In this document: positions 47,444 to 60,014 of the stretch, in pieces
How the letters are laid out: each line of letters begins with the position of its first letter
Position numbering within the stretch: the first letter of the stretch is position 1
Source of the DNA: Ulota crispa
Taxonomy: Eukaryota > Streptophyta > Bryopsida > Orthotrichales > Orthotrichaceae
Direction of reading: 5' to 3'
NCBI GenBank assembly: GCA_963920765.1
Contig: OY987247.1
Coordinates: forward strand, 930,001 to 994,000
DNA length: 64,000 nucleotides
Position numbers and translations under genes: made by a program
Notes under the pieces: generated by a model
What the model saw: the letters and a program-made list of their open reading frames with translations, nothing else
The model's database searches: none
Told to the model about the DNA's origin: nothing

Positions 47444-48793
47444 CCTTGAACATAGAAAATGAGAAAGGAAATTTTTCAACCAACTTTGTAAATGCTTGAC
47501 AATCTTACTTTGCAAGTTTTTATGATTCATAATGACCTTGAAACTATATAATTCAATGTTAACTGAACATGAACTTCTTATTTGCTTTACATGTAATTGC
47601 TATTGATTTGTTTTATTTGCCATTATTATACTTTGATTCTCTCTCTCATTTGCATTGACTGACATTGCAAAAATTTAATGAAATGACTTTGCAAGAAACG
47701 TTTGATAAATATTGAAATTCTTGAATCTTGAGCTTGTGCTAATTATTAACCAATAAATTTGAATGCTCACACTAAAAATGCTTCCTATGTGGCCTTGTGG
47801 AATACTGGTTAAAATACCCTTCGTCTACCTCAAATATCAAAGTTACAATAAGTTTCAAACTTTACATACTAATTGAGTCTTACCTTCTTCAATTTTAATT
47901 CCTTAAAACAATGTTTTAGGAGGAATTTTATTCACCACGTGATATCCGGCATCTCTCATTTTCAATTGATACTTCACTAGTATGCCTTGGTAATTCATAT
48001 AAAAATTCTACACCTCTTCTATAATGTACTCTAATGCGGATTTCTAAATAAACTTAGTCAGCTCTCTGGCCTTTGGAGTCAAGTTTCACCTGTTTTATAG
48101 CTATTTCAACCGGTTGACATTATAATAATTGCAAATTCTCCCCCAAAGAAGGCTTGAAAAAATACAAAATAAATGTGGCAACACAATAAATTGCACAAGT
48201 TATAGTCCATCACATAGCAACCAATCAATTGCTTGCAACTGCTTTTGAGAAATATGTACCATTCAGTTGAGGCAATTGAATGCTAGAAAGATGCCGATTT
48301 AAGGGACGTTTGAAAGACTTTTGCTCATAATATTTATGACATATATCCTTAGGTTTCCATTTGCATTGAGATATTCATTTGAAGTTTTTAGCCCAAGAAG
48401 AGTAGTGAATTGATTTTGGCATGTGCCGTCATTTTTTAAATGTGCAGGAGTTTAGTTGAATCTACCTTTTTACGTTGTAGGTCAATTATCTTATTGTTGA
48501 ACCTAGAAAGTAGTGTTTTATCAACCACAATAATATGTTGTCAGGTATGTTTGGTCATCTATATTTTTCAAGTCAATCATTTGTAATTTTAGGAAAGTCC
48601 TTAAACTGGTAATATTAATATTGTTTAAAGACAAGAGGTTATTTGTCTATGTATTGAAGGTAGATAAACATTATACACTAGTGAATTTAATTGCTCAAAG
48701 TCATAGTGAGAGTAAACAATTCCGGACACTTGAAAATGATCATTTTATACTAAATTTTTAACATCATGACAGGTGTGATAGTGGTTCAGGAAT
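47444..48793. other. no gene recognised
   Basis: AT-rich; homology with the second piggyBac copy stops at its left edge. Confidence 0.4.
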
Positions 48794-49913
48794 ATGATCT
48801 CCAAATTTAAACCTCCAAAGAGAGCATCTGAAGTAATGAAAGTATTACTTAAAGAAGGAAAACTTATGGATAGCGATGAGATTCAATTGAGGGGATAAGA
48901 CTCTTTGGAGGCAAAAGACTATACTTTTATATCTCAATGCCCAAGTCATATTGCAACACACCAAACGAGCATATGTATGGAGCAGGTGTCAACAGTTTTG
49001 GGTACACCTCATGTAGCCCTTCACAACAAATCCCTATAACAAGATATAGAACACCAAGTTGAAGGAGATTTTGTGGCTGTGTCACAAAATGAGTAGCTAT
49101 GAAATAAAAGAGTGACAAACATTGGGAAACAATTCCCAGCTCCACTAATAGAAGTAAGTTTTTATTACTAATTTTTATTTGATTGAAAATACAAATTATA
49201 TTTGAAACTAAATTAAAGAATATTTTATTTATAGCATATTGTTGATGATCACTAATTCCTGTTGCTGAATGTCAATTGTACAAAGAAGTCAACCCAAAGC
49301 AAGAGAAAGGATATGCAAAATAGAAGAAACAAAAGATAACAAACAAACTACTAATAAAATCTGCCAAGAACTAGGGCAATCGTCAGAGGTAACTAACATG
49401 CAAATGAATCCAATTCCCTTGTATGATCAAATCTTTTTGCCTCCCTCTAGAATTCAAAGAGACCTTTTAACAAAATATAGCAAAGAGGCTTTGAGGCTTG
49501 ATTTTCATTTGCAATATCAGATGTTTATAACAAATAATAGGCTGTTGAAAAATTGGCTTCTAGAGGCAAGTTTTTTTTCTTTGTCTTCCAATTTGAAATT
49601 TGACATGGAGGCAAGAACAGCTTTGACAAAGCTTATTATAGACAAGCACTTAATCTTTGCAGCACTAACTTTTGGAAACATCACCATGAGGTGGAAAGAG
49701 AAAGATATCTATGCGACAATGAAGACAATGCCACAAAATTCCAAGAAGACAGATGGTCAAAATCAAGTTGAAGTTGATGGCCAAGATTTGAACGGTGAAG
49801 ATTTGGATGCTGAAATCCATTCAAGTGGCCCAATTTCAAACGGTCACACTACTTTGAGGTATTTTTTTAATAGTGTGACTTATCGTACTTTGTTATTCTT
49901 TATTATTAGTTAA
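48794..49913 (+). pseudogene. unidentified decayed or multi-exon gene fragments
   Basis: Frames with coded character occur from 48794 (MISKFKPPKRASEVMKVLLK, ending in a stop near 48897). A second runs at 49269-49913, a 214-codon frame containing IFLPPSRIQRDLLTKYSKEA and an acidic tail, DGQDLNGEDLDAE. I recognise no family. It lies upstream of the tandem exon module at 50344 in the same orientation and may belong to the same gene. It is either a lineage-specific gene or another transposon-derived one. Confidence 0.3.
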
Positions 49914-50343
49914 TTATGAAATTAGCATTTAATGAATTGCACATATATTGTCATGTTGTACGGTTGTCAAAGTTTTCCTATGACACCTAACTCAACGTCC
50001 ATTCAACAAAGTACAAGGAATTCTAGAGTTGTATCTAAAAACCCAAGTGTAAGTTTTTGAAATTTAGTAAGCTCTCAATTCTCTCAGAGTGGCATTTTTT
50101 TGAACAATTTATATTCCTTCTATTTGTTGTTGAAATAATTTGATATGCATGAATACAACAAGGTATTTCAATTATTTATCCATCGACATGAGCACATCCA
50201 TTTTAGAAATACCTTTCAAAACGTTTGGGCCTTCCTCAATCCCTAAAGCATCAAATGTGCCTCAACGTGCGAACATTGTCCATTGCAAAACAGGCTTTCA
50301 ATCTTTGAAGGCATTAGCTATTGTCTCTGACAAAATTATTAAG

Positions 50344-51330
50344 GTGAGAATCACAATTTCAATTGAATTTGTAAACCAATAGAATATCAAGTTTGAAATT
50401 AGTTTGAGTCTTCTATTTATTCATTTATTTTGACACTGGTTTGGACATCATTTTGGATTCTCTAGTTGTGTTTTCAAATACGTAATTGCCATTAGTTGTG
50501 TGAGACTGTGAGTTATTAAAATAAATTTTTAATTCTGCAAATGGTAGGTGACAATGAGCCTTATTTTTGCAAAAGAGCCGGTTGTACCACCTCTTCAATC
50601 CCCACAAAAAAAGAAAGTCGTTTCCCATTCAGTCTTTCACAAGCTAGCATTTCTCGGCAAATAACTGGTGAAAATAGGATTATTGATGAGGTGAGAATCA
50701 CAATTTCAATTTAATTTGTTAACCAATGGAATATCAAATTTGAAACTAGTTTGAGTCTTCTATTTACTTGTTTATTTTCACACTGGTTTGGGCGTCATTT
50801 TAGATTCTTTTGTTGTGTTTCAAATATGTAATTGCCATTTATTGTGGGAGTTGTTGAAACAAAATTTTAATGTTGCAAAAAGTGGATGACGCAAAGAACT
50901 TGTTTGCAAAAGAGCCAGTTGTACCAACTCTTCAATCCCCACAAAAAAAAAAAGTTGATTCCTTCCACAAGCAAGCATGTCTCATCAAGTAATTGGTGAA
51001 AACAAAATTATTGATGAGGTGAGAATCACAATTGATATTCAATTTGTAAACTAAGAGAATATCAAGTTTGAAATTAGTTTAAGTCTTCTTTTTACTTATG
51101 TATTTTGACATTGGTTTGGGCATCATTGTGGATTATGCTATTCTTTTCTTTAAATATACAAGTGCCATTCATTGTGTGAGTTATTAAATCAAATTCTTAA
51201 TTAATGTTGAAGGATGACGTTGAGCCTTTGTTTGCAAAAGAGCCGGTTTTACCAACTCTTCAATCCACACAAAAAAAGAAACTTGTTTTCCTTTCATAAG
51301 CAAGCAATTCTCATTAGATAAGTGCTAAAG
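50344..51330 (+). repeat. three tandem copies of an exon-intron module
   Basis: The units start at 50344, 50691 and 51019, are 310-350 bp each, and all begin GTGAGAATCACAATT. Each has an intron-like AT-rich part, then an AG and a coded part reading like LFAKEPVVPTLQSPQKKK. It continues with a variant of FHKQA and (in units 1 and 2) ends in IIDE/LMR-like bases GATGAG just before the next GTGAGA. This is the layout of a duplicated exon with its upstream intron. Stops in some units suggest decay or a different frame. Confidence 0.65.
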
Positions 51331-51359
51331 AGTCAATTGTAGTAGATTTTGTAGTTGGT

Positions 51360-51680
51360 GCCGAAAAAGTGGTTTTGAGCAAATTTGGTATGAATGATAT
51401 AGATTTTATGTATTCAAGATTGAAAGTCTACATGAGATAGCAGAACAATTTTGACACAAAGAAACCGTTTAAAAACACTTCAAGCTACAAGAGGAGGAAT
51501 CAATGATGAGAGTAGCAAACTACATAGTAGGAAAACAAAAGAAATAACATTCTACATGCGCTATATAGGGGAAAGGGAATTGGACAAGCTGGACGCGCAA
51601 TGTGTAGTGCGCCACCTGCTAGGCTATGGCTATGTGGGCATTGAACCACCTCAATCTTATGAAGTTGATTGAATAATATT
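51360..51680 (+). other. short open frame, unidentified
   Basis: A 73-codon frame (51451-51672) ends with YMRYIGERELDKLDAQCVVR and GYVGIEPPQSYEVD, then a stop. It looks coded and lies just after the tandem module, so it could be a last exon of the same unknown gene. No family recognised. Confidence 0.25.
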
Positions 51681-54600
51681 TTTAAGGCGCCTAGCTAGTT
51701 TTCCTACTAGAATTTGTGTTGTAATACCTTTTTTACATTCTTCAAGGGAACAATGGTTGGATACTGGAATCACAAGTCAAAGGTTGAACATTGCAGTTGC
51801 TTTGTGGAGGGGTAACATGTCTGTAGTCAAATTTTATAGTGACAATTTTGCTATAGTAAAAATCATCTCTCAAATTTTTGATTTACTGTAGTAGGAATAG
51901 CAATAGAAGTGTTAATTCACCATTTTGGATAGTAAAAGCAAATTACTATAGCTTTTCATCTCTCATTGGTCAAATAGAAGAGATCTATAGAAGCACCTGT
52001 TGGTTGGTAAAATGATGGAGAGAATTGATATATCTATGGCAAGGAGGATCAAAAGCTTTTTAGTTTGGAGTGAGCCAGTATTCTTGCGCTTGGACAGTGA
52101 AGCCATGGAAGGAGTTGTGTAATCAGACTTTGTTAAAATAAATTTACTTTTGCCATTGCTTATGAGTTGTGTGCGATTTGGAGTGTTTGAAAATTTTGAT
52201 TATAAGTGTATGTGTATGTTTGGTGAATATGTGAATTGCCATTGCAAGTACATTGAGTTGTGTATGATCAGAGAAGAGACTGATAGTGAGAAGTGGAAAT
52301 TGAATCGTGATTGATTGAATGTGAGAAGCTGATTGTGAATTGAGAATTGAGAATTGAGTATGAATGTATGTGGGGAATTGTTTGTGTATTGATTGTGAGA
52401 AATCGATTGTGAGATTTACTGATCCTGTCTATGGAGAGAACCAGGAGTGATCAGAGTGAAAAATCAATAGTGTGAGTTTGAATGAAGAAGCTCAGAATCC
52501 TTAGATGAGTGATTGTGAGATTGATGCATGAGTGGCTGAAGTGGAAATTGATAGGAAGAGATCAATTGAGTGAGTGAAATTTGCCGAGAGCAATTGAAAG
52601 GGAGAAGCAACAATCTATTGATGCAAGCAATACAGTGCAATAACATCGATAGAAAGAGATTGAGGTTAATTTGAATATGGATTTCTCTAAGATTTGAGAA
52701 GTTAGATTTAGTCATCTGAATCCATAGAATGAATGAGACAAACCCATTGAATGTAACAATTTTGATTTAAACATAAATTCACTTCTGAAGTCAATTGAGA
52801 GATTCAGCCGATTGCAAAGAGTGATACTAGAGTTGTATTAGCGATAAAAGATTGCAAGACAATCACTGTTATTTAAATCAATTGAAATAATTCAATTGGA
52901 GTTGAAAAAATAATCTGCAGTGCAACTAAATTGAGTTAACAATTGTGGGTAACAGTGATAAATCCTAAGAGAATTCAATGGAAGAAGTTAGTAAAGTAAG
53001 TTATGGTTAGTGTGGCTATTTGCCGAGAGGATTATGAGTAATCAATAGCTGAAGTATAAAGAAGCTGAGGCAACTTAGAGTAGCTATGGAAGAAATCAAA
53101 AAAATGAATAAGATCGATTGAAAAAACAACGCTGGAAAGTTAAAGATGAACCAGACTATGGAGATAAAAGTTAAAGCCAATTCAAATGGAGAAAGCTAAG
53201 AGAAAAGAAATCCACAAATTTATTAAGTTAAATCTTTTTTTCTTAACTATAGCAGAGCAAAGTCAATCTATAGAATCTTGGACTAGACTAAGAATCCTTC
53301 TTATTCTCAATTGTGCATGAACCAAGGAGATTATCAATTTCTTCTTATGATTACAATAGAGCTACATAGCCTCCTTGAGAATGAACTTAAAAACTATGGA
53401 TTTTATTAATTCTTTTTAGAATGTAAAAATCTATCTACAATATCATCAATTGTCTATTTGTCATTGAGACTTGAAGCTTTCAAATGTTAGGTTTGGCTCG
53501 GATGGAAGTATGTAGCTTGTTGATTTTGATTGCGGTGTCGGGTTGAGAGGAGCGCGCCTTGGGAACACGCAGGGTGTCTTGCTGCGATTGTGCGTTGCCG
53601 ACTAAAATCGTCGTCAATCTTGATCTTCTCTTCAAATCTTCAGTCTTCAGTTATTCGTTGACCTATCATGTGGCTGACTCTAAGGGTATAAGGGTCAAGG
53701 TAGGGATAAAAGTCCACTGGATACGGGACAAGTAGATCGGGATAGCAGACACAAGCTGCCGTTCGTATGACGGGATCCTAAAATCAAATTCACGATCTGC
53801 TGGCCAAAACTCCAGATCGTGAGAACAGAGCAAGTCTCGACCATGTGGATGATCAATCCCACTTTGTTACCACGACAATAAATGGAGTTTAATTTGGTTT
53901 AACCCAAACTGCCCGCAATAAGGTTTACAAAACAAAATGGAAATGAATTAACAAACGAGCCTCCAAAATTGGCTAAGAATAACAAAGCCACATCCCACAT
54001 ATACATAAAAAATAAACCCAAAACATTCCTCTTGAAATCTTCATATCTTCAAATTTTCAAATCTTCATGTCTTCAAGTTTTTATGTTTTAATAAAAATAA
54101 TGGAGAAAATCACAAATAACAAGTCCTAGAAAAGCAACAACCTTCTATCTAGTGCCACAGATGGCTCAAAGATTCAAATGCTAAGTGTAATAGCAATTTA
54201 AAAAGTTCTTCTAACCTTCTAACATCTTTATAAATTTCAACTCAATCTAAGATACTGTCCAAAGGTTGTGCGGGTTCAAAATAGAGGCTTTTCTTCCTCT
54301 TTATAAACTAAACACTGCCTTTATAAACCTTTATAACTTTTGTTTTATACATCATTCATAGAAACGTGATATCAATTTAAAAAGATGATATCACTAGCTA
54401 CAACCCGTAAAATTTTTATTTCAAAACAAAACTCTGTCCAAAAGCTCTAGTCAATCAAAGTGTGGGTCTCAATTTTTTAGAGAGCACCCAAACCCCCAAC
54501 TTCTACCCATTATAATTTCTTCAATAAAATTTCAAATGAAATGATTAAAGACAATTTGAAAAGCTATGACAACAAACTATCACTTTTAAAATTTTAGAAA

Positions 54601-56126
54601 GAAAATTTCATATTTTCCAAAAGTTGTAGCTCTTCAAAGTCTCAGCCTTCTCCTAACAAAAGGGCAGCCACCTCCAAACCTTCACACCTCCATAACTTTC
54701 TTGTTCAAGCTTCAAATCTTAAGTTTAAAGATTTTCTAGAAAGTTAAAACTATGATGAACACTCCCTCAAAATTTTGTTGTAAATTAATATACAAATCAT
54801 AAGCTATGGCTTATCAAAGTCTCAGCCTTTCTTCATAGTTTGGTTTTTTGACTCTAAAATTTGAACACTCATAACTTTTGCATCACAACTCCAAATCAAA
54901 CTTGCAAACTCATTTTGGAAAGATAATCACATAAAAAACAATTTCTCCAAATTTTAATTCAAAATCATGTATATACAAAAAATTCTCTCACATCAAAATT
55001 TCAGGATTTCTTCCCTTTTCCAACCAACACTCATCCACTAACTTCCAACATACTAAGAAATCTCTTCTCCTTGATTTTGACCATATCTAAAGTAGGGAGG
55101 TGGGGCACATCAGCCCATGCCCCTCTCTATTCTAACCCCATCATAGATGCCAAACCACTTTTTCTTTCACACCTTTTCCATTCACTTCTAAATCATTTGT
55201 ATTTTTTTATTCAAACAAATGCAAAATATATGAACCTTCCAAAACATCTAAATAAACACATAAAAAAAATTAAATTACGTAATAAACACCACCATAAAGT
55301 GGTCACGTGCCCTTGCGAGCATATAATAGAGTCAATCGCTTGTCTTCAGTCGCCAAGTCGTGAACTTGGTTGGCTGGAGAAGTGGTCGTCTCTGGCTGCC
55401 CGCCGGTCCGGATTTGAACCTTATTAAACTCATCAAGCGGTGACAGCGGCCCACGGCTTGACAGCTAGTGAGGCAAGAAATTGATCCAGCCAACCCGCTA
55501 CCTATCCCCTTGAGCTGTGCATATGACAAGACGGCGCAGCGCACTGGAATCTATGGCTGCTGCGCTGTCACCAAACTGTGGTTCTCACCACAACCACCAT
55601 TTTTGCCTCAACTGTTGATTTATTGAAATCAACACAAACATAAATAAATAACGAGTATCTACATGATGGAGGAATCTCCATGAGGACAGCGGCACAAAAG
55701 TTCATGCTCATAGTGCTAGCCTCTTAGGTTAGATGGAATTGCTAAAGTTGATTTTGACAATTTTCAAATCCTTTTTTATTTCTTCAAACAAACAAAATTG
55801 AAATTTTATTAATAGCTGTAACTCACGTAAATCACAAGTCCTGACAACAAGATTTTACTTTTCTTTTTATTGTTATAAGTTATTTTGACATAAAAGTTTT
55901 TTAGCGCAAGATGCGTCATGACCATGTAGTTCCTTGATTATAAGAATCCTTAACACTTGTTTTAGAAATTGAAAGTTACAAACTACTCCAAACATGAAGA
56001 AAGAATATAATCACCTTTGGATGAGAGATACCACTATTGCAAACAATACGGTGACAAAGTCTACTGAAATGATAGTTACTTCTATGGAAAGTATGCTAAT
56101 TCACTAAGTGTAGTAGTGTCAACTAC
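51681..56126. other. long gene-free stretch
   Basis: Contains a GA/TGA-rich low-complexity part (about 52150-52650, repeats of GAATTGAGAATTGAG and TTGATTGTGAGAA). Around 53500-53850 the sequence is less AT-rich without a gene. Near 55410-55420 the minus strand has GGTTCAAATCC, a tRNA B-box-like word, within a GC-richer 200-bp patch. I could not confirm a SINE or tRNA. Confidence 0.4.
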
Positions 56127-56200
56127 TTAACCCCTAAAGGACCAAGTCTTTTTTTGTGAAAAAACACTCAAAACTGCCATTTTCAGGGGAATGAATAGGC
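56127..56200 (-). repeat. solo TTAA-CCCCTAAAGG end, inverted relative to 60806
   Basis: TTAACCCCTAAAGGACCA and then CACTCAAAACTG match the right end of 60806-61725 read inverted. No partner end was found nearby. Confidence 0.45.
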
Positions 56201-57829
56201 AAGTAGGTTTTTTTTTTTTTTAAATCCAACCGTAAGATCTTGCCCTAGACTATGGGAGGCACTTGTGGGAAAAAAATCAGCTCCTCTTAGACGGGTTGAG
56301 AGTGAGATATTTACATAATTACATCTGAAGTGAAAAATAAAGTTTTTTTCCTTGCTGCCCAAAATTTTCAAAAGCTTTTGACCATTGTTATATCAAAAAA
56401 ACAACTCTACACAAAGTTGGGGTTTATTTTATTCATGTAGAAAACCAAGTTAGGTATGGTGTGGAAGACTTTTCAAATAACTTGGAGATGTAAATCATAC
56501 TTTGTAAAATATACTGCAATGTCAGGAGGTCAAGAAATTTTGCCATTACTCTAGGTAAAATTGGAAGCTATTGTAGGTTGAAAGCAGATTTAGTATAAAA
56601 TAATTCCTCAAAATTTTGCCCAATTATTCCAAAAATTATTCTTCAAAAATGTCCAATGTCAAACAAATCAAAAAATTGAAATGCCAAATATTGTAAAAGG
56701 CATTAAGCTTAACTAACAATGGAAGTTTAAGGTTGATTCCAAGAGGGCTCAACCTACTACAAATTTTATACCAAGGGCTAATTTTAGAAGGTGGAAGATG
56801 CTTAGAAAAAGGCTTAATTCTTCTAGAAAAATTGGTTGAATACCAAATAATAACAATTTTTTCTGAAAGTGCCCAATCTTGTTTAATTACAAAAGCAGAT
56901 GCTGAATTTGTTTTTTCTCAAAAAATAATTGATTTAACACAGACATGTTGAATTTGCTCTCAACCTACAGTATGTGTAAATTTCAAAATGTGTTTCACAA
57001 AATCTAATTGGTGAAAAGATAGTCATACTAATTAATTTCAACTTTCAAAAAAAAAAAAAAAAAAAAAAAAAAACTCATGGAAATTCCACTCAAAACAATA
57101 AAAGAAAATGAAAAATAGATTTTTTCACATGGGGCAAGTGGAATGGATGGTTTCCCAACCTCTGGAAAGGGCCCATTCCACCCCCCATGTTTCTGACATC
57201 TGACAGGCCCCACCAGCTCTTGCTTTTTAGCTGACTACAGTTCTTGGCGCTCCTTTTCCGTGCAATTCCTTGCACCGCAACTGTACCACCCGATGGAAAA
57301 TTTGGTGAAGCTTCATCCAATCTACTGCTGAAGAGCTCTCTTGTGCATAGTAAATCTAACTTTGTTGTTCCCGATGAGAGCATCCGTTCCCATTTGGGGT
57401 TCCCAGCTACATTCCCCTCTTTGACGAAAGGTCTTACGCTTAGTCTCAACTCAGAGATTATACTCCTCGTCTGACTATAGCTCTTGGTATGGATCTTACT
57501 CTTGGTCTAGGGACTCTAGGGTTTATTTCAAGACCACTTTGTCCACTTCTGTTGGATCAGGTACTCTCATGTGGTACTACCATAACACATAGTCAACAAT
57601 ATTACTATAAAAACTACAAAGCCAGTTATTTCAATACAGTAGCTATAGCCCATAATTATTGCCATACATAACTGCATGCATATAATTAGCATAAAACTAG
57701 TATAAATGTTATTTTTTTCATACAAATTCAATTACTGCCACATCAACTTCTAGCCAACAAATTTATTAAATTCACAAAGCAAAGTTACACAGTCAAGCTT
57801 ATTATTACATTTCTTCTATCATTACAGAC
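56201..57829. other. no confirmed gene; poly-A tract
   Basis: A 72-codon plus frame at 56733-56951 (PRGLNLLQILYQGLILEGGR) and a 76-codon frame at 57244-57474 (PDGKFGEASSNLLLKSSLV) look coded but match nothing I recognise. A run of about 27 A at 57046-57072 lies between them. The first frame upstream of a poly-A run could be a retroposed gene fragment; this is weak. Confidence 0.3.
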
Positions 57830-58294
57830 CCTTGTGGTATTTTTGAAAACATCATGTATACCAGTACATGAACTTTTTGCCACATGATGGGCAATAAATT
57901 CTAGAACGTTTAATGGGAAGGGAACCATTGTTGCATATAACACATAGTCCCTTCATAGATGTAAATGGCGGATACATACCCTTCCATTTGGGATAGGAAG
58001 GGGTAGAGGAGTTCTAGTTTCCCAATTATAAGTTGAATTTCATATAGCTGGGCCCTAAACTATAAATGGGTCATAGATTGGCGTGGAGGATCTTGATACT
58101 TGCACTTGTCAATGTAGATGATATACATGTTCATCATGATTGTATAAACAAAAAAACAAAAAACCCAATGCCACCACTTGTGCGTTCTCGTCTAGCAAGA
58201 GTACAACGTGCAAAGTTGGTCCGCTACGTCTACACTATAGATGTGTGTGGTGTATTCAAGGTGAATATGGGATGTAGGAATGGTCTTATATACC

Positions 58295-58453
58295 CACTAC
58301 AAGAAATTGTGTCCTAATTGACATGTCCAAATTGACTAAATGTGTTCAAAATGACAAAAAGATTGTCAAATTGTCAAATTGGACAATTTTTGTAGATTTA
58401 GCCATGTTAATTTGGACATATTTTTGTCATTTTGGACAGTTTCCCTTCTAGTG
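58295..58453. mobile_element. 159-bp CACTA-type MITE inside the piggyBac relic
   Basis: It starts CACTACAAGAAATTGTGTCC and ends GGACAGTTTCCCTTCTAGTG, which inverted is CACTAGAAGGGAAACTGTCC. Flanks ACC and ACT are one change from a 3-bp duplication. The interior repeats TTTGGACA/TGTCCAAATT words. Confidence 0.75.
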
Positions 58454-58544
58454 ACTGCACCATTACGCCGGGCACTGTCGCCAATAGCAATTTGCATGAA
58501 AACTGCCGTGCCACACTGTCATTGCATGCGTTGATCTTGAGGTC

Positions 58545-59175
58545 ATCATTGGCCTATGTTTTAGGAACCATGCGAGTTAAAAAATATGGTCCATTTAATT
58601 CAAAAGACAAAAATATATATATAATATGTAGAGCTACTATAGGGTTCATGAAATTCTATGTATTTTAGTATATATAAATTATGGTATGTAAAAAATTAGG
58701 TAGTAGGATTTCTTATTTAATAAGTTAGCCTTGACAAATAGGAGTTGTAAATTTTTTTAGTGTTGTTTGTTGCTCTCCATGTTAAATTGTTTTAAATACA
58801 TGCCATAGAATTGAGAAACACTAAAAACTTGTCAATAAAAATTTCCACTTAAACAGTAGTCCTTTAATTCATATGCTTGTTATTGATGTCATGGTAAATA
58901 CCATGTGTATATATGTAATAGAAAGTAAATTTTATTTTTGATAAATAATGGAGATATTAACATAAAATTGGACAAACAAAATTTATACATAAAATAGTAC
59001 TATTTAAGGACCAAATGAATGAATTTATAAAAAAACATAGGGTACTTAAAATATGATCCACATAACTTTTTATTTGAAAACACAGTCATTTAAATACCAT
59101 ATTTTAGATAAATAGGCCTATATTAAATATCCTCAACTCATGTGTATACCATAAAATTACAAGAATTAATCTCCC
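58545..59175 (-). repeat. inverted partner of the 630-bp repeat at 46808-47441
   Basis: See 46808-47441. The ends of homology are ATCATTGGCCTATG (58545) and CTCAGGGAGATTAATT (inverted, near 59175). Confidence 0.8.
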
Positions 59176-59439
59176 TGAGTTCCTACGTAGAAAAAAAATG
59201 TTGAAGAAAGCTACTTTCTAAAATTCAGTCCAAATGTATGTGGCCTATCAATTTTTTACAACCATCACTTAATTATTCTCATGCCTTAAGACAACTCATG
59301 CAAGGAGTTTCCATATTCAAACTTGAAATTTATATTAAAGAACTACGACATGTCAAATAAAAAGCTTGGAAGAAATTGGCTAATTAAGCGTGACCTTTAA
59401 ATTAGTAATTTCAACTTATAGAACTAAATAGTGAACTTT

Positions 59440-59715
59440 CATTACAAGGGATTTGGACCCAAGAATGGGCCTTTTCCTTAAAACTATGGGAACTTTGGGA
59501 ACACTTCCACAACACTTCCACATAGGCAATCTGCAGCAATATGACATGGCACTAGGGCGATCACATCAAAAATTATTAATTAATTAATTTTTTTTAATTT
59601 TGAATTTTTTTATTTTTTATATATATATATTTTTTGATGACCAGCAGTGGCTAGTTCCCAGCATTGGGAACATCCAAACTCACACCCCTTTCTTGGGCCC
59701 AAATCCTTTGTAATG
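59440..59715. mobile_element. 276-bp foldback MITE (CATTACAAGGGATTTGG ends)
   Basis: The left end CATTACAAGGGATTTGGACC pairs with CATTACAAAGGATTTGGGCC read inverted at the right; GGGAAC words are also mirrored inside. The centre is a TTAATTAATTAA and TATATATA tract. No clear target duplication, so the superfamily is uncertain. Confidence 0.65.
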
Positions 59716-60014
59716 CCAATCACTTTTATTTTGTAAAAAAGAATCCTACAATCCTTGTTGATGAGCATGGAGTTTTAAAGCACAATGCTTTTAAAGACAT
59801 GTAGTGCCATTGCAAGTGATTAATTGAGTTTTTGTAATCGTTGATTTCATAGAACACACACAATGACTAAGCACATTCAAGCTACAGTTAGACATAACAT
59901 AGACAAGTTCATGCAAAATTTTAGGCTTGACTAAACTTGGCTACACTTGTCTTTTCAGTACAACCTTAACTACTGAAATATGATAAATTGTCTTTCCACT
60001 TACACTTTCTTTAA

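Larger units (their letters stand above)
57830..59175 (-). pseudogene. second piggyBac transposase relic, C-terminal half, broken
   Basis: On the minus strand, after the probable intron (59175-58545), come NDDLKINACNDSVARQ, then (past a CACTA MITE at 58295-58453) TTHIYSVDVADQL, THKWWHWVF, MYIIYIDKCKYQDPPRQ, MTHL and FRAQLYE. It ends with a cysteine-rich motif, LCVICNN...RIYCPSCGKKFMYW, around 57860-57960. VDVADQL carries the last catalytic Asp of piggyBac enzymes, and the C-x2-C...C-x2-C motif is their C-terminal zinc-binding domain. Stops and frame changes break it. The plus-strand open frame at 58066-58317 is only its antisense shadow. Together with 45213-46860 it shows that at least two piggyBac copies landed here. 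Confidence 0.82.

Noticed and set aside
55330-55545. Possible tRNA or SINE on the minus strand
   Set aside because: A B-box-like GGTTCAAATCC is present, but there is no acceptable A box, no cloverleaf and no tail.
58066-58317. Plus-strand frame of 83 codons with a start codon
   Set aside because: Antisense of the piggyBac relic; the minus strand carries VDVADQL and MYIIYIDKC in order.
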